Below are positions 22,606 to 33,709 of a stretch of 64,000 nucleotides of DNA, piece after piece. A program made the position numbers and the translations under genes. Below the pieces are notes generated by a model. It made no database searches and was not told the DNA's origin. It was given only the letters and a program-made list of their open reading frames with translations. This DNA is from Paragyromitra xinjiangensis (Eukaryota; Ascomycota; Pezizomycetes; Pezizales; Discinaceae): the NCBI GenBank assembly GCA_038503065.1, contig JBCAMK010000001.1, positions 3,968,001 to 4,032,000 of the forward strand. Reading direction: 5' to 3'. How positions within the stretch are numbered: position 1 is the stretch's first letter; the number at the start of each line of letters is the position of its first letter.

Positions 22606-25600
22606 TAACCAGGAAGTGGTGTATGTGCTACGAGTGATTTCTCGTGACGTTACGCCAGCAAGTACTACGGATGCCAGGGAAAATCTGTTGGCACCTGGCG
22701 GTGGTGGCGGTGCGCCTACAGAGTAAATACATACCATAATTCATCTCAAGCTTCAATTAAAGTCTGTAACTCACCTGATAAGTTTCCAATTAAACACTCC
22801 AAATAGGCTCTTATGGCCTTGCAGTAAGTAGCTATCCTTCCCAGCTTCATCGAGCGGGTGAGAGGGTTGAGTGTGTTCGCACTGCCACCATCGCCGGGTG
22901 TCAACAGATTAACCCCGGCACCCGTAGTGCATGCTAGTCTCCTATTCAAGTTTCCCCTAACCCCTAAACACCCCTCAGCCTTCTCAGCCCCCGCAAGTGA
23001 CCTCTATAACTAGTGGTTCGATCGTCTGGCTCCCTTGAACTGCAGCCGCACCTGCTGGTTCCAGGACATTGGTACGTAAAACGGCGCACTTTCTTCTTTT
23101 CTTTTTTTTCTTTCAATATTTTAAGCTATCGTTTTTTTCAGCTAGCATGTAGTTCATTTCGAAATACTGAAGAGAGAAGCTTGTCTCGGCCAACGCATAT
23201 TGGCATACCTGGACATACTCTAAATGCTTTTTCTTGCAGGTTCAATGCAGGTCGCAACCATCCTCATGCTCACTTCGTTGGTCCAACGAGATTTCTTCAC
23301 CTCATGAGAAAAAAAATTCTCTGTAAGGCAGGCTGTGGGGTTTCAGATATCAATTTTGGTGTAGCCACTGAAAGTGCGAGGGGAAGTTGCAGTCCATCAT
23401 GTTCCTCCGGGGCAAGGGCCAAAAGTATCCAAGATCAACGATATCAATGAGATCTCATTCTCAACCAGAGCAAAAGTTTCCCAAATCTTCATAGGACTTC
23501 CAAAGAAAATCATCCTGGAGTACTCCCTAGTATTCTCCCGCCATGGGGTTGTGCCACATAGAAAGATATAAGTTTAGCCTGTGTTCGAATGCGTTGTTTC
23601 ACTTTGTGGCATTCCTAGCCGTGTCACCGTTTCACTGCATACTTCTCCACGGGTTGCTAGAGCGCGTTGCTTATTCTTGTGCCGCCGGGTCGCGCCATAA
23701 GTCTTCTGATGGTCTGTATTCATGTCCTATCACTCGCTGTGGTAGGAGGGCTAGAATCGTACAGGCCCCCCTAGTTCCGTGGAATTAACCGTTATGGGTC
23801 GCGCCTTAACTTGATGCTAAAGACATTTCCCCATTCAAACCTCAAGTAACTTGAGAATTGCTCAAGGAACTCTCCCTAACCAGCTTCGTCCCTGTTTTTC
23901 TGCTAGTGTTAATGGCGCAGCATGGGAGCACAAAACTGGTGGAATTCTTGTGGACAGGCACATGACTGTCTCACTAACCCGGTTCGATACAATTTAATTT
24001 CTTTTCCCCTCCACCAACTTACGATTATGCACCACTGGTAGGCATAACAAGGCTATTCTCTTGGCGTTTTGAGGTTAGGGATCTAGATCAAGGCCAATCC
24101 CTACCACTGGTACCTGTGCTTGGTATGAATTGGGGGCGTACTATAATGATTATCCCGCGTGCCCGTTGCATATGGCGATAACCGATTTTCTATTTTTTGT
24201 TTAGGTAGTTCTTCGGTACATAGGACGGCATCTAGGGTTATGATGCTGGCAATAACCGATATTTCCAGATGAACAATACCCTACAATTAATGAGCCGAAG
24301 TAACCCCCCGAAGATGACCCGAAACAGCAGCTGAAAATCAACTCGTGTTAGTGGAGATAACATACATCTAGTTGGGGAGTTGACAGGTCAGTCATCCGTA
24401 TTTAGGCCCTCAATTGCTATCGTGGATGGGGGCTTATAACTAGCACTCAGACATTTAGTCTACAAGATTAATCTGCGAGACCCAATGGCTAGACCGTTAT
24501 TTTCTTTGACTCTGTCTTAACTCGGGATATTAAAATAGCTAGAAGTGTGTGTGGCTGAGTATGCGATGCACGCTACCGTCCTTAGTACAAGGTTAAGCAT
24601 TTGGCGTAACATAGTGGCAATGCTTAATCTCGGGGAAGTGCTATTCCAGAAACGAGCTTATGCATGCTCAGGTTAAAAGGTGTGTTAATTAAAAAAACCA
24701 ATATCTTACTGATCTTTTGTGTCGTTTCACTCGACGTTACTGTTTATTCTCACATCAGAAGATGGTATGCAATGTGCGAAATACGGGGTTTCCTGTGTAG
24801 GCAACCACACTACCACGGAACCTCCACATCTTACATTTCACATGTACTCTACTTCACGGGGCCATCAGACGTTTCCCATCTCTAAAGAATAAAACCGTAG
24901 CTATAGGGCTGCAGGATGGGACACGGAAAATTGACCTTCGCTTCCCTTGCCAGGTCCGCCGATGAAGTACCGACGTAAGCACATGAAAAACACGCTCTGC
25001 CAACTCATTCATCGAGAAGCTTAATCAGGCGCACGGTCCTGGGAAGGGTTTCGATAGGCGTGTCTTGGGCGTTGCAATCGTAGCTAGGTGGTTTGTTAGT
25101 TTACCCCACCTCTGACCATGTACCAAATACCTCAGGTTCAGCTCGGGTGTACAGCTCTAGGCGCTCATAGTTCTCGGAGGTGAGGTTTTGGAAGTTAGCT
25201 GGATTTGACTGGCACCCATCTCATGGAGATCCTCTTCAAAGCAATACGAGTCTGTTTCACTTGATTTTTGGATATTGATGATGTTTCTGTGTCAAAACTC
25301 CCGTTTAGGGTGCTCAACAAGTCGGGAGGGGCTATGCGCTTCCATGCGGGTGTGAGCACATATACCCATCCAATACTAATCCCCTCCATCCAGTATTTAA
25401 TCGATCCATAGACTGGTTGAATAGATCTTGCTTCCCCAAGCAGCCCGATGCATTGGTATTGCTAGAAAAGAAACTAGCCACGAACAAGGGTTCACGAGAA
25501 AATACGGAAGTATCCTATTCTACTTGCGGTGAGAATACCTGTGGAGTTTGATCACAACGCCATACAAAAAAAAATCTTGACGCGCCCGGGTATACCGGAA

Positions 25601-26370
25601 GGGTTTGCCTATCATAGCAACGGAGCCCTACAGACTCTCACACGAACGACACAGCCCTGTGGAAAAGCTGAAACTGCGAATCCCGAATTCGATAAAGATC
25701 TAGGTAACATTTCGTAATCTCGAGAAATTGCGGGCCCTGTTGCGACGTAGAGCCCACAAGCCACATTTTGTTTTTTCGGCGGGAGTACCAGGATGGCGTT
25801 GACAAATGTGCTGCAGTGCGGCTGAGTCCAACACCACCCCCCCCAATGTTTGGGCAAATTTAGACTCGGCGGGATGTGCACAAAATTAAGCATCCGTGAT
25901 TATTATTCCGTTTTGGAGCAGGCAATGCGACGCTGGCTGCATAAGACCCAACCAACGGGGCTGAAAGATAGTGTTGTGATTCATCAAGCACGAACCACGA
26001 TCATCCATAGTATAGCGAATTGTAGCCAACACGTGCTGCACCCAGGAAAAGGCTTGCTTCTGCCGTAAGACGAGTGGATCATCAGAACCATATAAAAACA
26101 TGAAGCCCACCCCATATCACTTTACCAAGCACGACACCAACATCCCCCAAGACAGCCACCATCCGTATTCCAGGTTTCCAGACTTGAACATATCCAATCG
26201 ACAGAAAGCACAACGGTGAAAACTTGAGAGAGACAACCCAATGGTTGCACATGCACGTTCACTTGAAGTTAGAAAGTATGTACGCTCTGGGCAAGATAGG
26301 GAAGACTGTTTGCTTATCGAGTTTTCTTTCACAGGGAGATCGCCCGTCAGCGGCAGGCACAACTACTACC

Positions 26371-28394
26371 ATGGATAGCCAATCCGTTCACGAAGCACGA
26401 ACATGAACATGAACATGCATCAGCCCACGCCGAGGGAGCAGCTTATGAGCCTACACCCAATGCCCACGGCAACGAGGAGTCCGATGGGGCCCTGGAAAGA
26501 ACCAATGAGAAGCTTGCTGAAGTAGAAGAAATTGAGGAAGCTACTCCGATCGAGCTTTTCTATGATCTTTTCTTCGTCGCCAATTTGACAACAGTGACCT
26601 CTGTACACTACATCACGGAATGGCGAAGTAATTAATCACCCTTGGAAGCAATATCTATACTGGTACACTTACTGACACTACCAATAGCTCTGTCATCCTA
26701 TATCTTGTTTTTCATCATCCTCTGGTTCACCTGGCTACATGTTACTCTGCTAGATGTACGATTCTCTGTGGACTCCGTCTATGAGAGAATTTGCAAGTCT
26801 CTTCATTTCGCAGTCATGGCTTGCTTCTCGTCCACTTCAACAACTTGGGATCCATTCAGCCCAGACGACAATGTCACTGCCAAAGCCCTCAAGACGATGA
26901 CCCTTACTTTGATGTTTTCGAGATTTGTGATCGGAATCCAGTACTTTGTTGTGATGGGTTTTGGTTGGTCTATATCGAAGAAGAAGGTGGTGGTTCCGTT
27001 GGCACTCCACGGTACCGTGATGATGATTTCAGCTGCTGTTTATCTAGGGGTAAGTGGGCAAAACCCTCCGACATTTCCATAGTGCATAGTGACTAAGTTT
27101 CCTAGCTCTACTACTCTTTCGGTCCGAAACAAACTGAGAAATCTTATATTGGCTGGTACGAAATCCATTCTTGTGATATGTCACATACTAAGCCATTTCT
27201 GCTGGAAGCCACTGACATCATTTCCTTGGTGAACTATAGGTACATTTTGGCCTTTTTTGAAGTAGCTGCTGTTCTCGGTACCTCCTCCACGTGGCGAGTT
27301 GTTAGTTTCAAGAAGACTCATTTGGTCGAGCGAATGGGGCTTCTGACTCTTATTATTTTCGGGGAGGGCATCATTGTTATGCTTAAGGGTATCAATACGG
27401 TTGTGAAGGGCTTTGGGTGGACGAAGACGATGGTCGGGGTTATAGTTGCTGGTCTTCTTGTCATTGTGAGTTCACGCCCTGCAAGGTTTGGTCGGGTATC
27501 CGGCTTAATCACTAATATCCGTATTCTAGTACTTCTACTGGATGTTCTACTTTGACTATAATCCAAAGAACGTACACTATGGAAGTATCAGACAGCAAAT
27601 CTGGGCCCTCCTCCACTTCCCCTTTCACCTGTCCATCGTTCTCTCCGTCGAAGGTCTTCGTCAGCTTTCAACCCTATACAACTTCAACTTGACCGTTAGA
27701 AGGATTGATCGAGATCTACTACAAGTATACGATCTCCCCGCGAACGAGTCTGCTATATTCCTGGACTATTTCAATTACTTCTACGCCGACGGCGGCTCTA
27801 AATCGGTGCTGAAAGAGATCTACAACATTACCTCGACCATAGAACAGCTTGAAACAGCCTCTGTCGAGAGTGATGAATACTTCACTTTGTGGAACGACTT
27901 GCTGGTCAGACTCTACATTGCTCTTGCTGAGTACTATGGGATTAAAACACCCTATGCGAAGGCTGGTGCTGCGCCGCTTTCTGAGGACGGACAACTCTAT
28001 AAAATCGTTGGGGTTTTCGACTTGGTTTATCAGTACTTCTTTATTGCGCTAGGTGTTATCTTCTTGATGTACGGGATCTTTGCTATTATTGTCAGGCGTC
28101 ACATGGATGTCTTCGACTATATCTCAATTAGTCTTCGATTCATCATTGCGGCGATTTTCGTCTCCATGGTTGGCCTGTATTTGAACCCAGCGTCAGCTGA
28201 AGCCTACAGTGATTATATTACTAGCCCGTGGCCAATTCCGCAGGTCTGTTTGATGATGTTTGTTGGTAAGTGTTCCCCTCTATATGGATATGAAGTACGC
28301 GGGGGCTAACTGGGTGGTTTTAGTTCTGGTTGTGGACAAGACAATGAGTTACTTTGCCCTCAAGCGTGCGAAGAAGAGACTCCAGTTGTATTAA
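26371..28394 (+). CDS. LtrA-family (low temperature requirement A) membrane protein, frameshifted near its start
   Basis: Six exons: 26371-26627, 26688-27049, 27106-27155, 27240-27465, 27530-28265 and 28324-28394. All introns are GT-AG. The protein would be about 566 residues if one extra base near 26395 is discounted. The family signature ELFYDLFFVANL is in exon 1, followed by hydrophobic segments such as SSYILFFIILWFTWLHVT, a conserved ERICKSLHF region, the HLVERMGLLTLIIFGEGII motif and several more membrane spans, ending in KRAKKRLQLY. These are polytopic membrane proteins of poorly defined function, common in fungi. The ATG at 26371 reads 11 codons (MDSQSVHEART) into a stop, whereas the rest of exon 1 is in the next frame and opens with a His-Glu repeat. 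Codon phases work everywhere else. No ATG precedes the LtrA signature in its own frame. Confidence 0.82.
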
Positions 28395-29727
28395 GGATTG
28401 TATGAGTTGTGAATGGATGGTTCGGAGTTGTGGTCATGAAACTCTAACGAAGCGAGCTTTTGCGTTCTTTTTTTCCGTTTGTTACTTAATTTTGTACATT
28501 CTTTTTTCTCTTTTTTTCTCATCTACACAAAAGGGACAGAATCAGGAGAGGATTTTTTGTTATGTTGATTATGGTCTATGGGAATTTTTTTGCTATATCC
28601 GATGTGTCAATAAAGCTCAGAACCTTTAACTTTAGATGACTCAACTTCGCATTCGTTCGTTTTCCTAGTAACCACATGGCTATTGCTACACGTATCCATC
28701 TCTATTATTCGACGCAACACCTGATAATATCGGGGTTATACGGGAGACATCACTGACTGCAGGAAACGTTGCGTATGTGTCCCTTACTTGATGCAGGAGT
28801 CATCACATATAGAGCGGTTGATGATGTTTGTCATGTGTGAGGCGTTTCTTGACAGCGGGAGGCGTTTGTAGATCGATTGGTTGGTAGATGGGAAGGCGCT
28901 GGAGATGTAATGCTGACGTCGATCGGGTAGCACGGCTAGGTGGAAGTACTACACAGGGGTGCTTGCGCCTGTATGATTACTCTTCCAGCATACGACAGCC
29001 TTGTGGTACGGTGCGTGTGTGGATACTGGTACCAGTTATGGCCCCTGTGTTCTGATGGAATGAGAAGGTCTTCATCGAATTGGGCAAACACACGTTAGAT
29101 GGAGGAGATACTATTTGGTTTGAATGGCGCGTCGATAGCGACTGATGGGTCGGTGTATACGTATAGTTTAGATCCACGCTTTGCAGGGTGTGGCGACTTT
29201 GTAAGGAGATTAACGTCTATCGTCGGGGAGTTGGTTCGTTTTGATATACACTTCACCGTTTATCACTCGTGTAACTCGTGACACAAGAAAGTCTTGGTTG
29301 ACGAGTTCACATTGATGGCCTCCAAACTAAAGAAAGGTATCACAGCTTAACATAGAATTGATATTTGTGGTGTAAAGGAACCGTGGGCGAGTGAACTAAG
29401 TAAACTAAGTGAACATGGCTGCCTTCTTCACCTCTCATCACTCGACCACTAACCACTACTCCAATCTATTCACGACCACGAACTAAAAACACAAGACAAA
29501 CACTATACACCACCCTAAAGCTGTGGTAAAAGTGCTCAATAGAACGAAACCCACAAGACACCTACACCATAAACCTAAAATCAAGTACTCATTCTATGCA
29601 CTTTATCCACACCTCGAACGCCCACCCAACACCAAGAGAATGTCCCAACACGCAAATAAAACCCTTATAAACATACCTACTAATAAAACCCCACCCCGGC
29701 ACTAACAGCGATAGCAAATGTCACCAA
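28395..29727. other. Intergenic region between the LtrA gene and a small membrane-protein gene
   Basis: It starts with the T-rich LtrA 3' flank. No convincing gene follows; the frames at 28977-29177 on minus and 29099-29281 on plus are opposite-strand shadows of each other. The last 300 bases are A/C-rich and probably form the promoter of the gene at 29728. Confidence 0.5.
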
Positions 29728-30372
29728 ATGCCCTCCCATCACCGCCAACACTTGAAAATAGTCCACTGTCTCCACATCCTCCTCCTTTTCTCCTCGAACT
29801 GCCTCACCTTCACCCTCTACTACATTCTCAGCATCCACCCCTCCCTCGGCTTCGCTTCCTCCTCCGCAACCACCCACACACTCTCACTAGTCCTCTGGTC
29901 GTTATGCGTATTCGGTGCTACCGTAGCGCTAATCACAATTAGCTACCGACATAGATACACAACCTCGCACCCACGTCTAACCGGTAGCACGCAAAACACA
30001 GCCCCAGAAGCCACCAAAAAGAGAACACCCTCCTCACAAGCCTTCTCACTCAAAGACACCATCCGCCGTCTCGACCCCGTGCTTAGTAGAGATATCTACG
30101 CAGATAAACCACTCCCGTGGGTGCCACCCATTACGCTTCTTGAGACCAAGGGCTCTCCGGCGTTTAATTGGTCCGTAAACGGCACACCACAACCCCTACC
30201 GACGTATCTTCCGGAACTAGAGTTGGATAGTCCGTTGGAGATGCCGGATGGTCCTGTGAGAGATTTCTTGCCGGATACGGTGTATAGAGGTGGTAGTTTT
30301 GAAATAGGTGCGGGTGATGAGGACACGATTGGTCATATTACTATCATGAATGATACGGGGTCGTATGTTTGA
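29728..30372 (+). CDS. Hypothetical small two-pass membrane protein
   Basis: A single exon encodes 214 residues. Two hydrophobic helices are visible, at about 12-36 (IVHCLHILLLFSSN...) and about 52-72 (LSLVLWSLCVFGATVALITI). Then comes a polar, presumably soluble, region with KKRTPSSQAF, a Pro/Leu-rich stretch (PLPWVPPITLLE, PLPTYLPELELDSPLEMPDG) and an acidic end (GAGDEDTIGH). No family was recognised. It converges with Med5: the two stop codons are about 270 bp apart, so the 3' ends of the transcripts may be close or overlap. Another ATG at 29718 is in a different frame. Confidence 0.6.
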   Translation: MPSHHRQHLKIVHCLHILLLFSSNCLTFTLYYILSIHPSLGFASSSATTHTLSLVLWSLCVFGATVALITISYRHRYTTSHPRLTGSTQNTAPEATKKRTPSSQAFSLKDTIRRLDPVLSRDIYADKPLPWVPPITLLETKGSPAFNWSVNGTPQPLPTYLPELELDSPLEMPDGPVRDFLPDTVYRGGSFEIGAGDEDTIGHITIMNDTGSYV

Positions 30373-30643
30373 GGGGTTTCTGCGTTTTTCTGGTGAGAGA
30401 TGTAGTTCTAGCACATTTCCAAGAGTAGGGTTTGGTCTGGACTGGGTTTGTCAACCACATGTACCGTGAATAGCACGGGCTAGGAAACACGCGCTGTATT
30501 GCAGACTTAACCTCAATTGACTATTATTTTTCCCTCCACAATACCGACTTAACTAAAAACACCATAAGCAAACTCCCAGCAAAATAATAATAATTCAAAG
30601 TCCAACACGTAGGCACAATAAGCAACCCTCCTCCCAACCCACC

Positions 30644-33600
30644 TCAATTTAGATCCATCCCACCCACGTCCCCCAACAGCTCCCCAGCCATCAAATCCCC
30701 CTCCCCCAACAACCCTGCCATCGCATCATCCCCCATCCCCAAATCCACACTCAAATCCACCTCTCCAGCACCCACATCCACCACTTGTCCTTGCCCAGCA
30801 TCCACATTCGTATGATGCTGCACCGGGCTCCACGGCGTCAACTGCGTCTCCACCCGTCTCAACACACCCCTTAGTGCCTCAGCCCTAACATTCTCACCCC
30901 CACCATCCTCTGCCTCCTCTGCCCTGAGCGCCTCCAGTAATCCCACCCGTCCACCAACATCATCTGATGTGCCGACAGACAAGATTATACACACAGCCAC
31001 ATCTTCAGCGTACCCCGGTGCAATGCCCTGGAGTCGGGATTTTACAACCTCGTTGATAACACCTTGCACAACGATCTTGGCACCGAGGACCCTCCATGCG
31101 GCGAGGACGAGTCGGTGCGTATATGTTGTTGCGGGACGCAGGATGTTGACGTCGAGACTCCAGTTGACGAGGGCTTGGAAGGTCATGCCGAGACTCTGCA
31201 TCAGTCCGCCGCCACCGGCATGATGAGTCCAGTTCTCGAGTTCATCGCGGGTTGCAGCGCCAGTACGTTTGAAAGATGTGTACGGCTGGACCGCGGCAAT
31301 GATCTGGTCTATAAGTGTATGTTGGGGCACTGTGGTTGTGCTACGACGGAGAAGCTCGCGGAGGACGCGTTCGAGGTGGCGGGCGGAGATGGAGACGACG
31401 GTGCGGTGTACTTCGGAGGCGTCGGCGGAGATGTTGGGGACGATGAGGAGGGAGTGGAGGATCTGAAGAGGGGTTGAGATGTCGTCGTGGTGTTCCCAGA
31501 GGTAGTTGCCGAGCCAACCAAGACCGCAGACAAGTGAGGGGAGGAGGAAGGGTTCGCGGAGGAGGACGAAGCCATCTTTGATAGTGTCGAGTTCTAGGAC
31601 TCCTTTTTCGCAGGCTAGCACGCTTTGCATGAATAGTGTTGGTACTAGACGGTAGAAGTCTTGGGGACGGCATCTGCTCATGAGATCGTCAGATATCCCT
31701 TCACCTTCGAAGATCTCGCGGATCCAGCCGCCGAGCTGGGCGTGTTTGTCTGCGCTTCCTAGGTTCTCGATTCGCTGGGATGTTGACTCCTTTGAGAGTA
31801 GCTGGGGGATAAAGGAGTCGGAATTTGATGTTCCAGATGAAGAGAGGTCGGTGAGCGGGAGATCGTAGCGATGAATTATAGTTAGTACGAGGAGGAGAAT
31901 GTACCCGAATTCCTCATAAATAGGTTGGTATTCACCTGCGGATATAAAAAGTCAGTACTGCCCCCACCAAAAAAAGGTAATGCAAATACGAACTCTGATC
32001 CTCGTCATATCTCCACGTATCCAATAACTCGCACAACGGCTCCAACAAATACTCCGACTTCACAAACAACAACATAACATCCAAACTACTCGTCTTTCTC
32101 GTCAAAAAACTACACACATTCCTCAACGGCATTGTTTCCTTCTGTTCACACATCCCACGCATAATCTCCACCACAGTTCTCACCACCGCTCCCGAGTTTC
32201 CTTCCACTCCTTCGATCTCTTCCAGCAACCGCTCGACCCGATCTGGATCATGTGTACAACTGTTCACTAGTTCTTCTAGCTCGTACTTCCCTGTCATCGG
32301 CAGTGCGCCGAGTGGTAGTTCCCCGAGTATCCCCTGAATATCTTCCTCCCCAACAACCCCATGCAGTGCACATGCGAACAATAACTCCTGCCGTAGATCT
32401 ACGGGGAGATCGCTGTTGAACAGCATGTCTGGGTTTGTCGATGTATTGTGCGTATATGGGTCAAAAGTCGACGGGGGAAGGTTAGTAAGGGTGGAGGTGT
32501 CGGCGCGGAGGAGTGCCTGTGAGAGCACGATGGACGCAGTGATTGGAGAGGGTGAGAGTCGCGCAAGGATTATTGGTACTTTATTAGTAAGGAAAGAACG
32601 GTGGAGGAAGAGAGTGCTGGCAGGTTCGTTGCGGAGGATGGCATTAGAGAGGGTGTCGAGGACGGCGGTGACAAAGTCGGCGAGGAGCGTGTTGGTGTCG
32701 TCCTAGGTTGTCTTCAGTATTTATTTTCTCACCAGATATCACTCAGCAATTTTTTTAGATTGGCAAATCAATCATACCCTGTATCTGCTATAAAGATATC
32801 CAATAACTGCCTCATCATCAACCTGCGGCCGTCCAACCAGCTACATGATATCTCATAAGCCGTTAGCTCCCTCCTCACCACAAAGGTAAACACCCCCAAT
32901 ACTAAACGCACCAGTGCATTAAGCCACACAAACAACCCACCCCTCGCCCACACCACAGGACCCCCGGCACCATCCCCACCATCCCCTAACATCATCATCG
33001 CATCTCCACCATTCCTCACTGCCCCATTCCTTCCTTGTCGCGGGCTCTGATTCTGCCTAAATAAACTCTCCATCCTCCCTGCCAATGGCTGATTCTGCAC
33101 CTGGATATACTGCGCAAACAAGCTCAAGCTCGTCTGAAACATCAACCTTTTCCCCTTCCTCCCACCCTCCCCCAGGACCCTCACCACATCCTCATTCCCC
33201 CCCAACGCAATCACCACCTCCGCCAACGCCTCTCGTCGCCCCTTCCCCTCTAACCCAGACCCTGACATATCCGTGACCTCTCCACTAGCATCATCCAGTA
33301 TCCCAGCCCCAGAAACCGCCATGACAGCCTCCATCCAGTCACTCAGTGCCTGCACAGCAGCCCACACTGAATCATGCGACTTCGGCTTCCGCGTACGGAG
33401 CACAGTTGCAAGGACAAGGAAGATATCCGTTTCCAGTGCCTCCCGGTTCGCGTTTCCTGTGACCCCATCTTGGGTCGCGGCTGGGGAGGTAGAGGCAGCG
33501 GAACGGGCTAGTGAGGTGCGTAGGAGCGCGACGAGGACGTCCGCAAGGCTGACAATGTCTTTTTCGACGAGACGCTGGACGTACTGCAGGTGCAGAGGGT

Positions 33601-33709
33601 CAACGATGCTCGTAAGTGAGGGTGAGAGAATCTCGGTGCATATTGCGGCGGGCTGGAGTGGCGCTTTGAGAAGGAGTTGTGAGGTGTATTTTTCGAACTG
33701 GATAGACAT
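30644..33709 (-). CDS. med5: Mediator complex subunit 5 (Med5/Nut1)
   Basis: Four exons, 33709-32912, 32840-32778, 32702-31994 and 31935-30644, give 953 residues, in line with fungal Med5. Med5 belongs to the Mediator tail, which links DNA-bound activators to RNA polymerase II in the nucleus. The start MSIQFEKYTSQLLLKAPLQP, the long helical body and the region KSEYLLEPLCELLD followed by EYQPIYEEFGYILLLVL match the family. Exon 2 is only 63 bp (21 codons, LVGRPQVDDEAVIGYLYSRY...). Reading straight through intron 1 stays open but loses phase with exon 3, and splicing restores it. The third donor (GTTCGT) is atypical. The C-terminus is acidic and Gly-rich. No inactivating changes were seen. Confidence 0.88.

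Larger units (their letters stand above)
20946..26370. other. AT-rich gene-free region with two foldback elements
   Basis: The first 100-200 bp are the NmrA-like promoter. The rest has only short, unrecognised frames (for example 23013-23450 on plus). Two adjacent TA-flanked inverted-repeat elements sit at 22301-22406 and 22442-22605. The final few hundred bases are the LtrA promoter. No transposon protein was recognised on either strand. Confidence 0.55.
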
